64,000 bases of DNA from Frateuria_A sp049727805 (GTDB lineage: Bacteria; Pseudomonadota; Gammaproteobacteria; Xanthomonadales; Rhodanobacteraceae). The notes below the pieces were generated by a model, which made no database searches, was not told the DNA's origin, and worked only from the letters and a program-made list of their open reading frames with translations. Location: NCBI RefSeq assembly GCF_049727805.1, contig NZ_JBCNYA010000021.1:1-64000 (forward strand). Reading direction: 5' to 3'. Positions 25,944-34,076 of the stretch are shown one piece after another (within the stretch, counting starts at the first letter, position 1; every line of letters starts with the position of its first letter). The position numbers and the translations under genes are program-made.

Positions 25944-26825
25944 ATGCCTCCCACCGCCAGCCTCGACTACCGGGATTTCCAGCGCTGGCGCAAACCGGCC
26001 GAGATCGCGTTCTGGGTGCTGCTGGCGCTGCTCAACACCGTGTTCAACAGCATGGTGGCGCAGATCGACAACGCGCACACCGCCGCCTGGGAGCCGTGGG
26101 TGTGGGAGTGGACCAGCTCGCTGACGATCCTCGCGCTGGTGCCGGCGATCCTGGCCGTGGAGCGGCGCTGGCCGTTCCGCTTCGACACTTGGCGGCGCAG
26201 CCTGCCCTGGCACCTGCTGGCGACGGTGCCGTTCAGCCTGGTGCACGTGGGCGGCATGGTGGCGCTGCGCTCGCTGGTCTACGACCTCGCCGGCGCCGGG
26301 CGCTACCGCTACTACAGCCCGTGGTGGGAAAGCCTGGGCTACGAATACCTGAAGGACTTCCGCAGCTACTTCATCATCATCGCCCTCCTGTGCCTGTCAC
26401 GGCTGTGGCTGGTGCGCTGGCAGGGCGAGGCGCGGCTGCTGTCGGCGCCCGACGAGGGCCCGCCGGTGGAACCGGTGGAGCGGCCCGAGCGCTTCCTGGT
26501 GCGCAAGGTCGGCAAGGAGTTCCTGCTCAACGCGCGCGAGATCGAGTGGCTGCAGGCCGCGGGCAACTACGTGAACCTGCACGTGCACGGGCGCGACTAC
26601 CCGCTGCGCACCACCATGGCGGCGATCGAGGAGCGGCTGGATCCGGCGCGCTTCGTGCGCGTGCACCGCAGCTATTTCGTCAACCTCGACTTCCTGGCCG
26701 AGATCGAGCCGCTGGACACCGGCGACGCACGGCTGAAGCTGCGCGACGGTGCCGCCATCCCGTGCAGCCGGCGCTACCGCGCGCAATTGCGCGAACGCTT
26801 CGGCGAGGCGCCGGCGACGGCCTGA
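25944..26825 (+). CDS. Membrane-anchored LytTR transcriptional regulator
   Basis: This 293-residue regulator has four hydrophobic segments in the first 155 residues (about 20-40, 55-75, 90-115 and 135-152). A LytTR DNA-binding domain spans residues about 185-285: FLVRKVGKEFLLNAREIEWLQAAGNYVNLHV, then VRVHRSYFVNLDFLAEI. LytTR proteins are usually response regulators; this one has no receiver domain and no histidine kinase gene beside it, so it may sense a signal directly through its membrane domain. The candidate -10 box just upstream implies leaderless translation. It is divergent from the flavoprotein gene at 23974, a possible target, although that link is only positional. Confidence 0.9.
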   Translation: MPPTASLDYRDFQRWRKPAEIAFWVLLALLNTVFNSMVAQIDNAHTAAWEPWVWEWTSSLTILALVPAILAVERRWPFRFDTWRRSLPWHLLATVPFSLVHVGGMVALRSLVYDLAGAGRYRYYSPWWESLGYEYLKDFRSYFIIIALLCLSRLWLVRWQGEARLLSAPDEGPPVEPVERPERFLVRKVGKEFLLNAREIEWLQAAGNYVNLHVHGRDYPLRTTMAAIEERLDPARFVRVHRSYFVNLDFLAEIEPLDTGDARLKLRDGAAIPCSRRYRAQLRERFGEAPATA

Positions 26826-26912
26826 GCGGTTTCCCCTCGAAGGTGCCCTGTGCTTGCACGGTCCGCCCGCCCGCTCCACGCTAGGGCCTTTCCCTCGCCA
26901 AGGAGCGCGCCG

Positions 26913-27629
26913 ATGAAGCTGACTTTCCACCCATCCGTGGCCGTGCTGTGCGGCGTGCTGGCGCTGGCCGGCTGCAACTCGCAGGACCAGGAGCAGGCAG
27001 CGGCGCCGGCGGCCACGGCGCAGAACGACGAAGCCGCGCGCAAGCTCGATACCTACCGCCAGTTGCAGCGCATCCACAACGACGAGATGACTGTGACCAT
27101 GGGCCACGACATCCTCGACCGTTACCCGGACAGCGCCGCCGCGAAGGAAGTCGAGCAGACCCTGCCGGCGATCGAGAAGCGCTGGAAGACCGAGAGCGAG
27201 AAGCGCCGCCTCGATGCGTTGTGGAGCTACCAGGTCTCGCCGATGCAGGGCGGCACCCAGTCGACCGCCACCATCTATTCCAGCCAGCCCTCCGGCAACG
27301 ACCGCGTGCGGCTGGTGCTGCGCCGGCATACCGAGTGGGGCCAGAACGCATTCCTGTACGGCGGCGGTCACGGCTTCGTCTGCCGCGGCAACTGCACGCT
27401 CCACGCCACCTTCGACGGCAAGGAGCACGGCATCAAGGCCTTCGCGCCTTCCACCGGCGAGCCGGCACTGATGATCCGCGACGACAAGGACTTCATCGCG
27501 CGCCTGCAGAAGACCAAAAAAATCACCATGGACGTGACCTTCGCGGATGGCGAGAAGGAGGCCACGCTGGTGTACGAGGTGGGCGGCTTCGATCCGGCCA
27601 AGTGGAAAGCCCTGCCGAAGAAGAAGTAG
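26913..27629 (+). CDS. Predicted lipoprotein, unknown family
   Basis: This 238-residue protein has a lipoprotein signal (lipobox LAGC at residues about 19-22), so it is expected to be acylated and anchored to an envelope membrane. Residues 25-70 are Gln/Ala-rich and helical (QEQAAAPAATAQNDEAARKLDTYRQ). The C-terminal 150 residues form a beta-rich domain containing a CRGNC pair and ending in KKK. AGGAG lies 7 bases before the ATG. It is followed by another lipoprotein gene on the same strand. No family is recognised. Confidence 0.75.
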   Translation: MKLTFHPSVAVLCGVLALAGCNSQDQEQAAAPAATAQNDEAARKLDTYRQLQRIHNDEMTVTMGHDILDRYPDSAAAKEVEQTLPAIEKRWKTESEKRRLDALWSYQVSPMQGGTQSTATIYSSQPSGNDRVRLVLRRHTEWGQNAFLYGGGHGFVCRGNCTLHATFDGKEHGIKAFAPSTGEPALMIRDDKDFIARLQKTKKITMDVTFADGEKEATLVYEVGGFDPAKWKALPKKK

Positions 27630-27692
27630 CGGTAAACCGCGCGGAGCCAGGCGCGTTGCCGGGCATGTCCCTCACCCCGCAAGGAGAGTCCC

Positions 27693-28127
27693 ATGTCGTG
27701 CAAGTCCATGCTGTTGGCGGGCGTCGCGGCGGTGCTGCTGGCCGGTTGCGCGAGCGTGCCGCGCGCGGAACGCCTGTCGCAGCGCCAGGCGGCCTATGCG
27801 GCGGCCGCCGGTGCGCCGGTGAACAGCTTCCGTTTCTTCACCCAGCTGTGGTCCTGGGAAGACCTGGGTCCGGACCAGGTGGTCGTCTACACCAAGCCGA
27901 AGGAGGCCTGGCTGCTCGACGTGCCCGGCTGCCTCGAGCTGCCGTTCGCCAACGCGATCGGGCTGACCTCGAACCTCAATCAGGTCTCGATCAACTTCGA
28001 CAAGGTCATCACCGGCCGCAACAACATCCCCTGCACGATCCAGCGGATCCGCCCGGTCGACGTCAGCAGGCTCAAGGCCGTGCAGCAGCAACAGCGCCAG
28101 ATCAAGACCGAACCGCGCCCGTCCTGA
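27693..28127 (+). CDS. DUF6491-like lipoprotein
   Basis: This 144-residue lipoprotein has the lipobox LAGC at residues 16-19. The mature part contains a Cys (VPGCLELP) and a second one (NNIPCTIQRIRPVD), which could form a disulfide. The arrangement FRFFTQLWSWEDLGPDQVVVY near residue 47 fits the DUF6491 family of xanthomonad envelope proteins, and the tail is Gln-rich. AAGGAGAG lies before the ATG. It is followed by a GTAG-type REPIN. Function is unknown. Confidence 0.75.
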   Translation: MSCKSMLLAGVAAVLLAGCASVPRAERLSQRQAAYAAAAGAPVNSFRFFTQLWSWEDLGPDQVVVYTKPKEAWLLDVPGCLELPFANAIGLTSNLNQVSINFDKVITGRNNIPCTIQRIRPVDVSRLKAVQQQQRQIKTEPRPS

Positions 28128-28140
28128 AACCTTGCGCCCC

Positions 28141-28206
28141 GTAGGGTGGGCTTCAGCCCACCAGCCCCTGTCCCGCGGGCGAGCGGTGGGCTGAAGCCCA
28201 CCCTAC
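28141..28206. repeat. GTAG-type REPIN
   Basis: Two arms, 22 bases each, beginning GTAGGGTGGGCTTCAGCCCA and its exact reverse complement, enclose a 22-base loop. Each arm is itself a hairpin (TGGGCTTCAGCCCA). It fills the gap between convergent genes. The same family is at 31109-31169 and 55201-55263. GTAG-ended REPs are the type recognised by RAYT transposases in related bacteria. Confidence 0.88.
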
Positions 28207-28215
28207 GCTTCGCGC

Positions 28216-29103
28216 TCAGTTGAGGAACAGCTTCTCCGCCAGCTTCGCCAGCGGCTTCTCCAGCGCTCCCTGCAGCCGCGGCGGGAAGTCCAGCGGCTTG
28301 AGCAGCATCTTCACCGTCATCTCCGCCGGGATGTGCCGGCGCAACAGGTCCTGCGCCTTGCCGGCGACGCGGCGGAACGCCTCGCGGTTGCCCTTGTGCT
28401 GCGGGTAGCACTGCTCGAACACGTGCCGCAGCGCGATGTCGCTGTCCTCGCTGCGGATCTCGTTGACCCGCTTGAGCACCGCGCGGAACACCTTGTAGCG
28501 CCCCAGCCCCTCGTTCTCGCGGTAGCGCCGGAAGTGCTGGTAGAAGTACTTGAAGTGGCGTACCTCGTCGCTCTTGATGTAGCCGGTGAGCTGCTTGAGC
28601 ACCGGCTCGTCGGTGATCTCGTGCAGCGCGCGGTACAGGCTGGCGGTGCCGGTCTCGACCACGCAGCGCGCGGCCAGCTCCAGCCCGCGGCTGGCTTCCA
28701 GTTCCTCGGCGGTGCACACCGCGCCGTACTCGGTCCAGAACGCGGCGAAGCCCTTGTCCCAGTCGAACTCCGGCCACACCGCGCGCACGTACGCGGCCAG
28801 CGCGCGGCCGTGCTGAAGCTCCTCGTGTTCCCAGTGCTGGCTGAGCCAGGTCTGCAGTTCCTCGTCGCCGTTGAAGTGCGCGACCAGGTTGTGCGTGTAG
28901 AGGTCCGAGCCGCTCTCGACGAAGGACGAGCTGCACAGCAGCAGGAACAGATCCTCGTTGTGCCGCACGCGGGAGCGGTCGATGCCCGACAGGTCGAGGC
29001 TCTCCAGCGTCCAGGGCAGCGATGGGGCGTAGCTCACGCGGAAGTCCTGTTTCAGAGGCGCGGCTTCAGTTCGCGCACGTGACGAAGGTATGACGGACAG
29101 CAT
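28216..29103 (-). CDS. Ferritin-like di-iron domain protein
   Basis: This 295-residue, mostly helical protein has carboxylate/His pairs typical of a ferritin-like di-iron site: HWEHEELQHGRAL (EExxH type) near residue 92 and YIKSDEVRHFKYFY near residue 180, with additional acids in DLFLLLCSSSFVESGSD and CVVETGTASLYRA. The layout resembles acyl-ACP desaturase-like or long-chain N-oxygenase-type di-iron proteins, but no specific reaction can be assigned. The ATG at 29103 has no ribosome binding site; a GTG 22 codons downstream (RVSYAP) has AGGA in front and may be the true start. It is convergent with the DUF6491-like gene. Confidence 0.8.
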   Translation of the reverse strand: MLSVIPSSRARTEAAPLKQDFRVSYAPSLPWTLESLDLSGIDRSRVRHNEDLFLLLCSSSFVESGSDLYTHNLVAHFNGDEELQTWLSQHWEHEELQHGRALAAYVRAVWPEFDWDKGFAAFWTEYGAVCTAEELEASRGLELAARCVVETGTASLYRALHEITDEPVLKQLTGYIKSDEVRHFKYFYQHFRRYRENEGLGRYKVFRAVLKRVNEIRSEDSDIALRHVFEQCYPQHKGNREAFRRVAGKAQDLLRRHIPAEMTVKMLLKPLDFPPRLQGALEKPLAKLAEKLFLN

Positions 29104-29160
29104 ACGGCTTCGTGACGCGGACGGATTAACCCAGCCCGACCCCGCGGTCCAGGGTCGCGT

Positions 29161-29577
29161 TCAGCGCACCACCGTCACCGGCACGTGCGCGCGCGCCAGC
29201 ACGTCGCCGGAGACCGAGCCGAGCAGCCAGCGCGCGAGCGCGCCGCGTTCGGTATGGCCGATCACGATGTGGTCGATGCCATGCTGCTGCACCTGGCTGA
29301 GCAGCACGTCGCCGGGGCTGCCGTGGGTCACTTCCACGTCCACCAGCGAATGGGCGTCCGGCTCCATGGCGAGCAGTTCGTCGAGCAGTTCCTGGGCGCG
29401 GTGGGCGCCGGAGTCGGCCATCATCAGCGCGCAGGCGTCGGCGCCGCCTTCGGTCACCTGCAGCACCGACACCACCCGCACGCGGCCCTGGCCGCAGCGC
29501 GCGAACGCGACGGCCGTCTGGAACGCCTGCTGCGAGGAAGCCGAACCGTCGTAGCCGACCAGGATGTGCTTGAACAT
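29161..29577 (-). CDS. Universal stress protein (UspA family)
   Basis: This 138-residue single-domain Usp begins MFKHILVGYDGSASSQQA. It has the ATP-binding signature G-x2-G-x9-G-S/T in GHTERGALARWLLGSVSGDVL, so it belongs to the nucleotide-binding subgroup. It is a cytoplasmic dimer expected to respond to stress or starvation. GGAGGAG is near the start. It lies between a ferritin-like gene and a BrkB-like gene on the same strand with gaps of 57 and 42 bases, so a shared transcript is possible. Confidence 0.94.
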   Translation of the reverse strand: MFKHILVGYDGSASSQQAFQTAVAFARCGQGRVRVVSVLQVTEGGADACALMMADSGAHRAQELLDELLAMEPDAHSLVDVEVTHGSPGDVLLSQVQQHGIDHIVIGHTERGALARWLLGSVSGDVLARAHVPVTVVR

Positions 29578-29619
29578 GGCGCTCCTCCGTTGCGCGGTGG
29601 CCCGATTATGCCGCGCCGG

Positions 29620-30489
29620 TCATCGATCGCACGGCTGCGTCACCTCGGCGTGCGCGTTGGGCCGGATCGGCACGCCGCGCACCTCGGCCACGTTCTGGGT
29701 CAGTTCCGCGCCGAGCAGCAGGATGACCACCGAGTAGTACACCCACACCAGCAGCACCACCACGCTGCCGGCCGGGCCGTAGGCGCCGCCCACGTTGCTG
29801 TGGCCGAGATAGAGGCTGATGCCGAACTTGCCGATGGCGAACAGCACCGCGGTGAAGGCGCCGCCGAGCAACGCGTCGCGCCAGTCGATGCGGGCGTCCG
29901 GCAGCACCTTGTAGATCGAGGCGAACACCAGTCCGAACAGCGCCAGCGAAACCAGCGCCTCGATCGCGTCCCACGCCACGGTGTCGTTGCGCACGAATAC
30001 CGCGATCGCCGCACTGGCCACCAGCGAGATGATCAGCAGGAAGGCCAGCGTCAGCAGCAGGCCCAGCGCGTGCATGCGCGTGAGCAGCCAGCTGAAGATC
30101 GCATTGCGCGGCGCCGCCTGCAGGTTCCACACGCGGTTGATCGCCAGCTGCAACTGGGCGAACACGGTGGAGGCGGCGACCAGCGAGACCAGCAGGCCCA
30201 GGATGCCGGCCCAGTTGCCCAGTTGCGGGCGTTGCTCGGCATTGCTGATCACCAGCTTCACCGCATCGGAGGCGCGCGTGCCGACCAGGCTGTTGATCGA
30301 GCCGATGAGCTGCTGCTGCCAGTCCGGCTGCAGCGAGGTCACCAGCCACAGCAGCAGCACCAGCATCGGCGCGAAGGACAGCGCCGAATAGAAGGCCACC
30401 GCGGCGGCATGCGTCATCAGGTCGTCCTTGGCCGCGCCGCTGGCGGTGCCCTTGACGACCTTGACGGTGAATTGCCACAACGAGCGCAT
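29620..30489 (-). CDS. YihY/BrkB-like inner membrane protein
   Basis: This 289-residue polytopic protein belongs to the YihY/virulence factor BrkB family. It shows the conserved MTHAAAVAFYSALSFAPMLVLLLW near the N-terminus and YGPAGSVVVLLVWVYYSVVILLLGAELT near the end, with six hydrophobic helices. Despite older RNase BN annotations, the family is a membrane protein of unclear transport role. The ATG at 30489 has GGAGG 6 bases upstream and is preferred over an upstream in-frame ATG at 30522. Confidence 0.93.
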   Translation of the reverse strand: MRSLWQFTVKVVKGTASGAAKDDLMTHAAAVAFYSALSFAPMLVLLLWLVTSLQPDWQQQLIGSINSLVGTRASDAVKLVISNAEQRPQLGNWAGILGLLVSLVAASTVFAQLQLAINRVWNLQAAPRNAIFSWLLTRMHALGLLLTLAFLLIISLVASAAIAVFVRNDTVAWDAIEALVSLALFGLVFASIYKVLPDARIDWRDALLGGAFTAVLFAIGKFGISLYLGHSNVGGAYGPAGSVVVLLVWVYYSVVILLLGAELTQNVAEVRGVPIRPNAHAEVTQPCDR

Positions 30490-30645
30490 GCGCTGCCTCC
30501 GGGTCGGCCTGGCCCCAAGCATGGCCAGCGAGCCGCGCGGCGACCGTGAACGCGCGGCGCCGGCTTTGCTGGCGCTTCTTTCACTTTTGCCGGGCCAGAC
30601 TCGACCGCAGCTTCAGGCGCCCCGGAAGGGGGAAAGGAGACAGCG

Positions 30646-31101
30646 ATGAACAAGCGAATGACTGCCCTGGCGAGCCTGGCGCTGGCCGGCACCCTGCTGG
30701 CGGCGCTGCCCGCGGGCCAGGCGCGTGCCGACGAGCCGATGGTCAAGTGCGAGCTCCACTACAACCTGCAGGGTTGGTCGATCATCTACAAGCATGCCGA
30801 GGGAGCCGGCACGGTCACCTGCAACAACGGACAGAGCGCGGCGGTGAAGATCACCGTGGTCGGCGGCGGCCTCACCGCCGGCAAGTACCGCGTCGAGAAC
30901 GGCAAGGGCGAGATCAGCAAGGTGCATGGCATCGACGAGGTGTTCGGCGACTACGTGCAGGCCGGCGCCGAGGCCGGCGTGGTCAAGAGCGCGCAGGCGC
31001 AGGTGCTGACCAAGGGCACCACCTCGCTGGCGCTGTCGGCCACCGGCCAGGGCATCAACCTGGGCGTGTCGGTCGGCAAGTTCACCATCGCCCGCCAGTA
31101 G
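30646..31101 (+). CDS. Secreted small beta-rich protein
   Basis: This 151-residue protein has a signal peptide (hydrophobic core LASLALAGTLLAALPAG, cleavage after about residue 28, ARA). The mature 120 residues are beta-rich, Gly-rich and carry two cysteines (VKCELHY and GTVTCNNG) that could form a disulfide. The family was not identified with certainty. AAAGGAGA stands before the ATG. A GTAG REPIN begins 7 bases after the stop. Periplasmic location is predicted. Confidence 0.78.
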   Translation: MNKRMTALASLALAGTLLAALPAGQARADEPMVKCELHYNLQGWSIIYKHAEGAGTVTCNNGQSAAVKITVVGGGLTAGKYRVENGKGEISKVHGIDEVFGDYVQAGAEAGVVKSAQAQVLTKGTTSLALSATGQGINLGVSVGKFTIARQ

Positions 31102-31108
31102 GCTTTTC

Positions 31109-31169
31109 GTAGGGCGGGCTTCAGCCCGCCGGCCATCCGCTGGAAGCGGTGGGCTGAAGCCCACCCTAC
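31109..31169. repeat. GTAG-type REPIN
   Basis: The left arm GTAGGGCGGGCTTCAGCCCG and the right arm ending GGGCTGAAGCCCACCCTAC form a 61-base element of the family seen at 28141. The arms differ by compensating C/T changes that preserve the hairpins. It lies between two genes on the same strand. Confidence 0.87.
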
Positions 31170-31217
31170 GGAAGGGACGCGGCGTAAACTCGACGGGCTT
31201 CCCCAAGGATTCCCGCC

Positions 31218-31751
31218 ATGCGCCGCCACTTCCCGCTGTCCCTCGCGTTCGTGCTGTTCGCCGGCCTGCTCGCGCCGGCGTTCGCCGCCATGCCCCAGGC
31301 CGGCCAGCCGGCCCCGGCCTTCCACTTGCAAGACCAGCACGGCCACTGGCAGACGCCGGCCGACCACCACGGCCGCTGGCTGGTGCTGTACTTCTATCCG
31401 AAGGACTTCACCCCCGGCTGCACCACCGAGGTGTGCACCTTCCGCGACGACGTGCTGAAGCTGCGCAAGGCGGGTGCCGACGTGGTCGGCGTGAGCCTGG
31501 ACGACGTCAAGTCGCACGCGGAATTCGCGAAGAAATACCACGTGCCGTTCCCGCTGCTGTCCGACGCCGACCGCAAGGTGGCCGAGGCTTACGGTGTGCT
31601 GGCGAGCCATGGCGACATGCACTATGCGAAGCGCACCACCTTCCTGATCGATCCCGAGGGGAACATCGCCAAGGTCTACCAGGACGTCGATCCGGAGAAG
31701 AACTCCGCCCAGGTGCTGGCCGACCTGGCCGCGCTGAAGGCGGCGTCCTGA
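31218..31751 (+). CDS. Exported peroxiredoxin, BCP/PrxQ type
   Basis: This 177-residue thiol peroxidase belongs to the bacterioferritin comigratory protein family. Peroxidatic Cys68 and resolving Cys73 lie in PGCTTEVC, and the YFYPKDFTPG block precedes them. Unlike cytoplasmic Bcp it has a signal peptide (residues 1-23, cleavage after AFA), so it should reduce hydroperoxides in the periplasm. Its reductant there is unknown. AAGGA lies before the ATG. The stop overlaps the start of the next gene (TGATG), indicating coupling to a four-helix membrane protein that may belong to its function. Confidence 0.92.
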   Translation: MRRHFPLSLAFVLFAGLLAPAFAAMPQAGQPAPAFHLQDQHGHWQTPADHHGRWLVLYFYPKDFTPGCTTEVCTFRDDVLKLRKAGADVVGVSLDDVKSHAEFAKKYHVPFPLLSDADRKVAEAYGVLASHGDMHYAKRTTFLIDPEGNIAKVYQDVDPEKNSAQVLADLAALKAAS

Positions 31752-32209
31752 TGGTGGCGGTCGACCCTGCGGCAAGCTCACGCTTCGCCGCCTGGCGGGT
31801 GCTCACCTGGATCGTGCTGATCCTGGCGGCCTTGGGCGGCGTGCTGTACCTGCGCCACGGCGACTGGCCCTACCTGGCTGGTGCGTTCGCGGTGATCGTC
31901 GCCTGCGCCGGCTGCATCCTGCGCCACCCCTGGGCGCGCCAGGCGTTGCGCGTGGTCGCGCTGCTGCTGGCGTTGTGGGCGCTGGCCACCGGCGGCCTGA
32001 TGCTGGCGCACTGGGGCCAGTTCGCCGACGCCCGCGCGCACGCGCTCGCCCAGCCGCAGCCGGAACTGCTGCTGCTGGTGATCGAACAGGCCCGCCGCAG
32101 CTTCCTGCTCGGCCTGGTGCTCAAGGCGCTGCTGGTGCCACTGCTGCTCTGGCTGGCCTGGCAACTGGGACGGCCGGCAGTGCGCGCGCAGTTCGTTGCG
32201 CACCGCTGA
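31751..32209 (+). CDS. Four-helix membrane protein coupled to the peroxiredoxin
   Basis: This 152-residue protein has four predicted helices (about 17-32, 41-58, 65-86 and 120-142) and short polar ends. It has no recognised family and no cysteine pair that would suggest electron transfer. Its start overlaps the peroxiredoxin stop (TGATG), so translation is probably coupled. The neighbouring peroxiredoxin suggests a role in the same membrane or periplasmic stress response, but this is inference only. Confidence 0.7.
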   Translation: MVAVDPAASSRFAAWRVLTWIVLILAALGGVLYLRHGDWPYLAGAFAVIVACAGCILRHPWARQALRVVALLLALWALATGGLMLAHWGQFADARAHALAQPQPELLLLVIEQARRSFLLGLVLKALLVPLLLWLAWQLGRPAVRAQFVAHR

Positions 32210-32254
32210 TCCCGGGCGCACACTCCGCGCACCGAACCCAAGGGGAGAACAGGG

Positions 32255-33091
32255 ATGAGGCGCTGGTTGGTAGGAATGGCGGGATGCCTGCTGGCGAGCG
32301 CGGCACTCGCCGGCGGCCCGAGTGCGGAGCAGAAGCAGGTCGAAGCGAGCATGGTGGTGACCGGGTCGATCGGGGTGACCCCGCAGGGAACGGTACACGC
32401 CTACGCGATCGACCATCCTGAAAAGCTGCCGCCGCTGATCGTCGACCTGATCGGCAAGAGCATCCCCGGCTGGACCTTCCAGCCGGTGCTGCGCGACGGC
32501 AAGCCGGTCGCCGCCAAGGCCAACATGAGCCTGCGCCTGGTTGCCCGGCCCGCGGGCGATGGCAAGTTCCAGATAGCCGTACGCAGTGCCTGGTTCGGCG
32601 ACCCGGCCCAGGGCATCCGCCAGGAAAAGTCATCTCCGCCACGCTATCCGAGGCAGGCCATCCGCGGCCGCGTGGAGGGCACGGTCTACCTGGCCCTTCG
32701 CATCGACCGCCAGGGCAACGTCGCCGATGTGGCTGCGCGGCAGGTCGACCTGCGGGTGACCGAGGATGAGAACGAGATGAAGCATTGGCGTGACGTGTTC
32801 ACCGAGGCCAGCGTGGATGCGGCGCGGGCATGGACCTTCACGCCTGCGGACGCGTCCGACCATGCGCCTTACCGCATCGCGATCGAGCCAGTGTCCTATG
32901 AACTCAGCAGCGGGCCTGTCGCGAAGAGGCCGGTGTACGGCCAGTGGGAAACCTATGTGCCCGGCCCGCTGGAACCAGTGCCGTGGTTCGATGCCGACCA
33001 GATGCTCGCCGGCGGTGTCGACGCCCTTCCCGGCGATGGCGTGTACGGAGCGCCCAGCCTGTCGCTGCTGACCCCGCTCGTCCACGACTGA
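32255..33091 (+). CDS. Secreted protein with TonB C-terminal-like domain
   Basis: This 278-residue protein has a signal peptide cleaved after about residue 19 (ALA). The region SPPRYPRQAIRGRVEGTVYLALRIDRQGNVADVAARQVDL and the following ASVDAARAWTFTPA match the TonB C-terminal fold (about residues 127-210). The usual TonB membrane anchor and proline-rich spacer are missing, so it cannot span to ExbB/ExbD as TonB does. It is probably a periplasmic protein that uses the fold for another interaction. GGGGAG lies before the ATG. Confidence 0.78.
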   Translation: MRRWLVGMAGCLLASAALAGGPSAEQKQVEASMVVTGSIGVTPQGTVHAYAIDHPEKLPPLIVDLIGKSIPGWTFQPVLRDGKPVAAKANMSLRLVARPAGDGKFQIAVRSAWFGDPAQGIRQEKSSPPRYPRQAIRGRVEGTVYLALRIDRQGNVADVAARQVDLRVTEDENEMKHWRDVFTEASVDAARAWTFTPADASDHAPYRIAIEPVSYELSSGPVAKRPVYGQWETYVPGPLEPVPWFDADQMLAGGVDALPGDGVYGAPSLSLLTPLVHD

Positions 33092-33161
33092 TCGCCCAGT
33101 TCAGCCGCGGTTGACACGCAGGCGGGTATCGCTTGACGTCCCTATGCCGGGACGGAATGCG

Positions 33162-33911
33162 ATGCGCCTGCGGCTCCTCTTTGCCAGCCTGATGCTGGTC
33201 TCCTTGTCGGTCCTGCATGCGCAGGACCTGGCGGGTACCTGCCATGCCAGCAGCAGCTACGACCTGACGGTCAAGCCCGACAGCCTGATGTTCGACCGCC
33301 CGCAGCCGGCGCCCTTCCACGTTCAGGTCGCCGACGGCAGCCTGCGCACCGATGGCGCCGTGGTGCGGCTGCGCGCCGAGGACCAGGACCGCCTGGTGCT
33401 GTTCGAGCGCGAGCTGCGTGCGCTGGTGCCGCGCGTGCGCTCAGTGGCGGACGCGGGCGTGGACCTGGCCGTGCGCGCGGTGTACGAGGAGGCTGCCGGC
33501 ATGCAACTGGCGCCCGCCACGCTGGCCGAACTCGACCGCCGGCTCGCCGCGCACGCGGCCGAACTCAAGCAGCGCATCGCGCAGAGCAACAGCACCCACG
33601 ACTGGCAGGGTGATGCGGGGCAGCAACTCGCCGACCGCATCGGCGGCGACCTGGCGCCGCTGGTCGCCGCCGACCTGGGGCAGCAGGCACTCGCGGCCGC
33701 CATGAACGGCGACCTGGCCGAGGCCGCGCGCCTGCGCGACCAGGCGGCGGACCTGGCCACGCAACTGCAGCCGCGGTTGCAGCGCCGCATGCAGGCGCTG
33801 CGTCCGCAGGTGCTGGCGCTGTGCCCGGCGATTCGCCGCCTGGCGGATCTGCAACAGGGCGTGCGCGGTGCCGGTGGCCAGCCGATCGACCTGCTGCAGG
33901 TCGGCCCCTAG
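33162..33911 (+). CDS. DUF2884 (YggN-like) exported protein, first paralogue
   Basis: This 249-residue DUF2884 protein has a signal peptide (cleavage after about residue 20, LHA). The family pattern is visible: CHASSSYDLTVKPDSLMFDRPQPAPFHV at the start of the mature part, RTDGAVVRLRAEDQDRLVLFERELRALVPRV in the middle and a long helical C-terminal part ending in a conserved ALCPAIRRLADLQ segment. It is periplasmic, with unknown function. The ATG at 33162 directly precedes the signal peptide; an in-frame ATG six codons earlier is possible. A second paralogue is at 35577. Confidence 0.85.
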   Translation: MRLRLLFASLMLVSLSVLHAQDLAGTCHASSSYDLTVKPDSLMFDRPQPAPFHVQVADGSLRTDGAVVRLRAEDQDRLVLFERELRALVPRVRSVADAGVDLAVRAVYEEAAGMQLAPATLAELDRRLAAHAAELKQRIAQSNSTHDWQGDAGQQLADRIGGDLAPLVAADLGQQALAAAMNGDLAEAARLRDQAADLATQLQPRLQRRMQALRPQVLALCPAIRRLADLQQGVRGAGGQPIDLLQVGP

Positions 33912-34076
33912 CTCCGGTCCCGGGTTTTCGAGGGGCGTGAACGGGTGCAGACCATCCCGAATGCCGCCTGACGGGCGTGCCGGCGCAGGCCGCCTCGTTG
34001 CCCGGAGTTAATCCGCGGCTAAGTGCGGGAGCCCGACCATGGGCACACCGCTTCGATTCCTCGAGGAAACGCCCAC

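Noticed and set aside
33111..33139. Promoter with TTGACA and TTGACG before the first DUF2884 gene
   Set aside because: No -10 hexamer lies 16-19 bases from either element.
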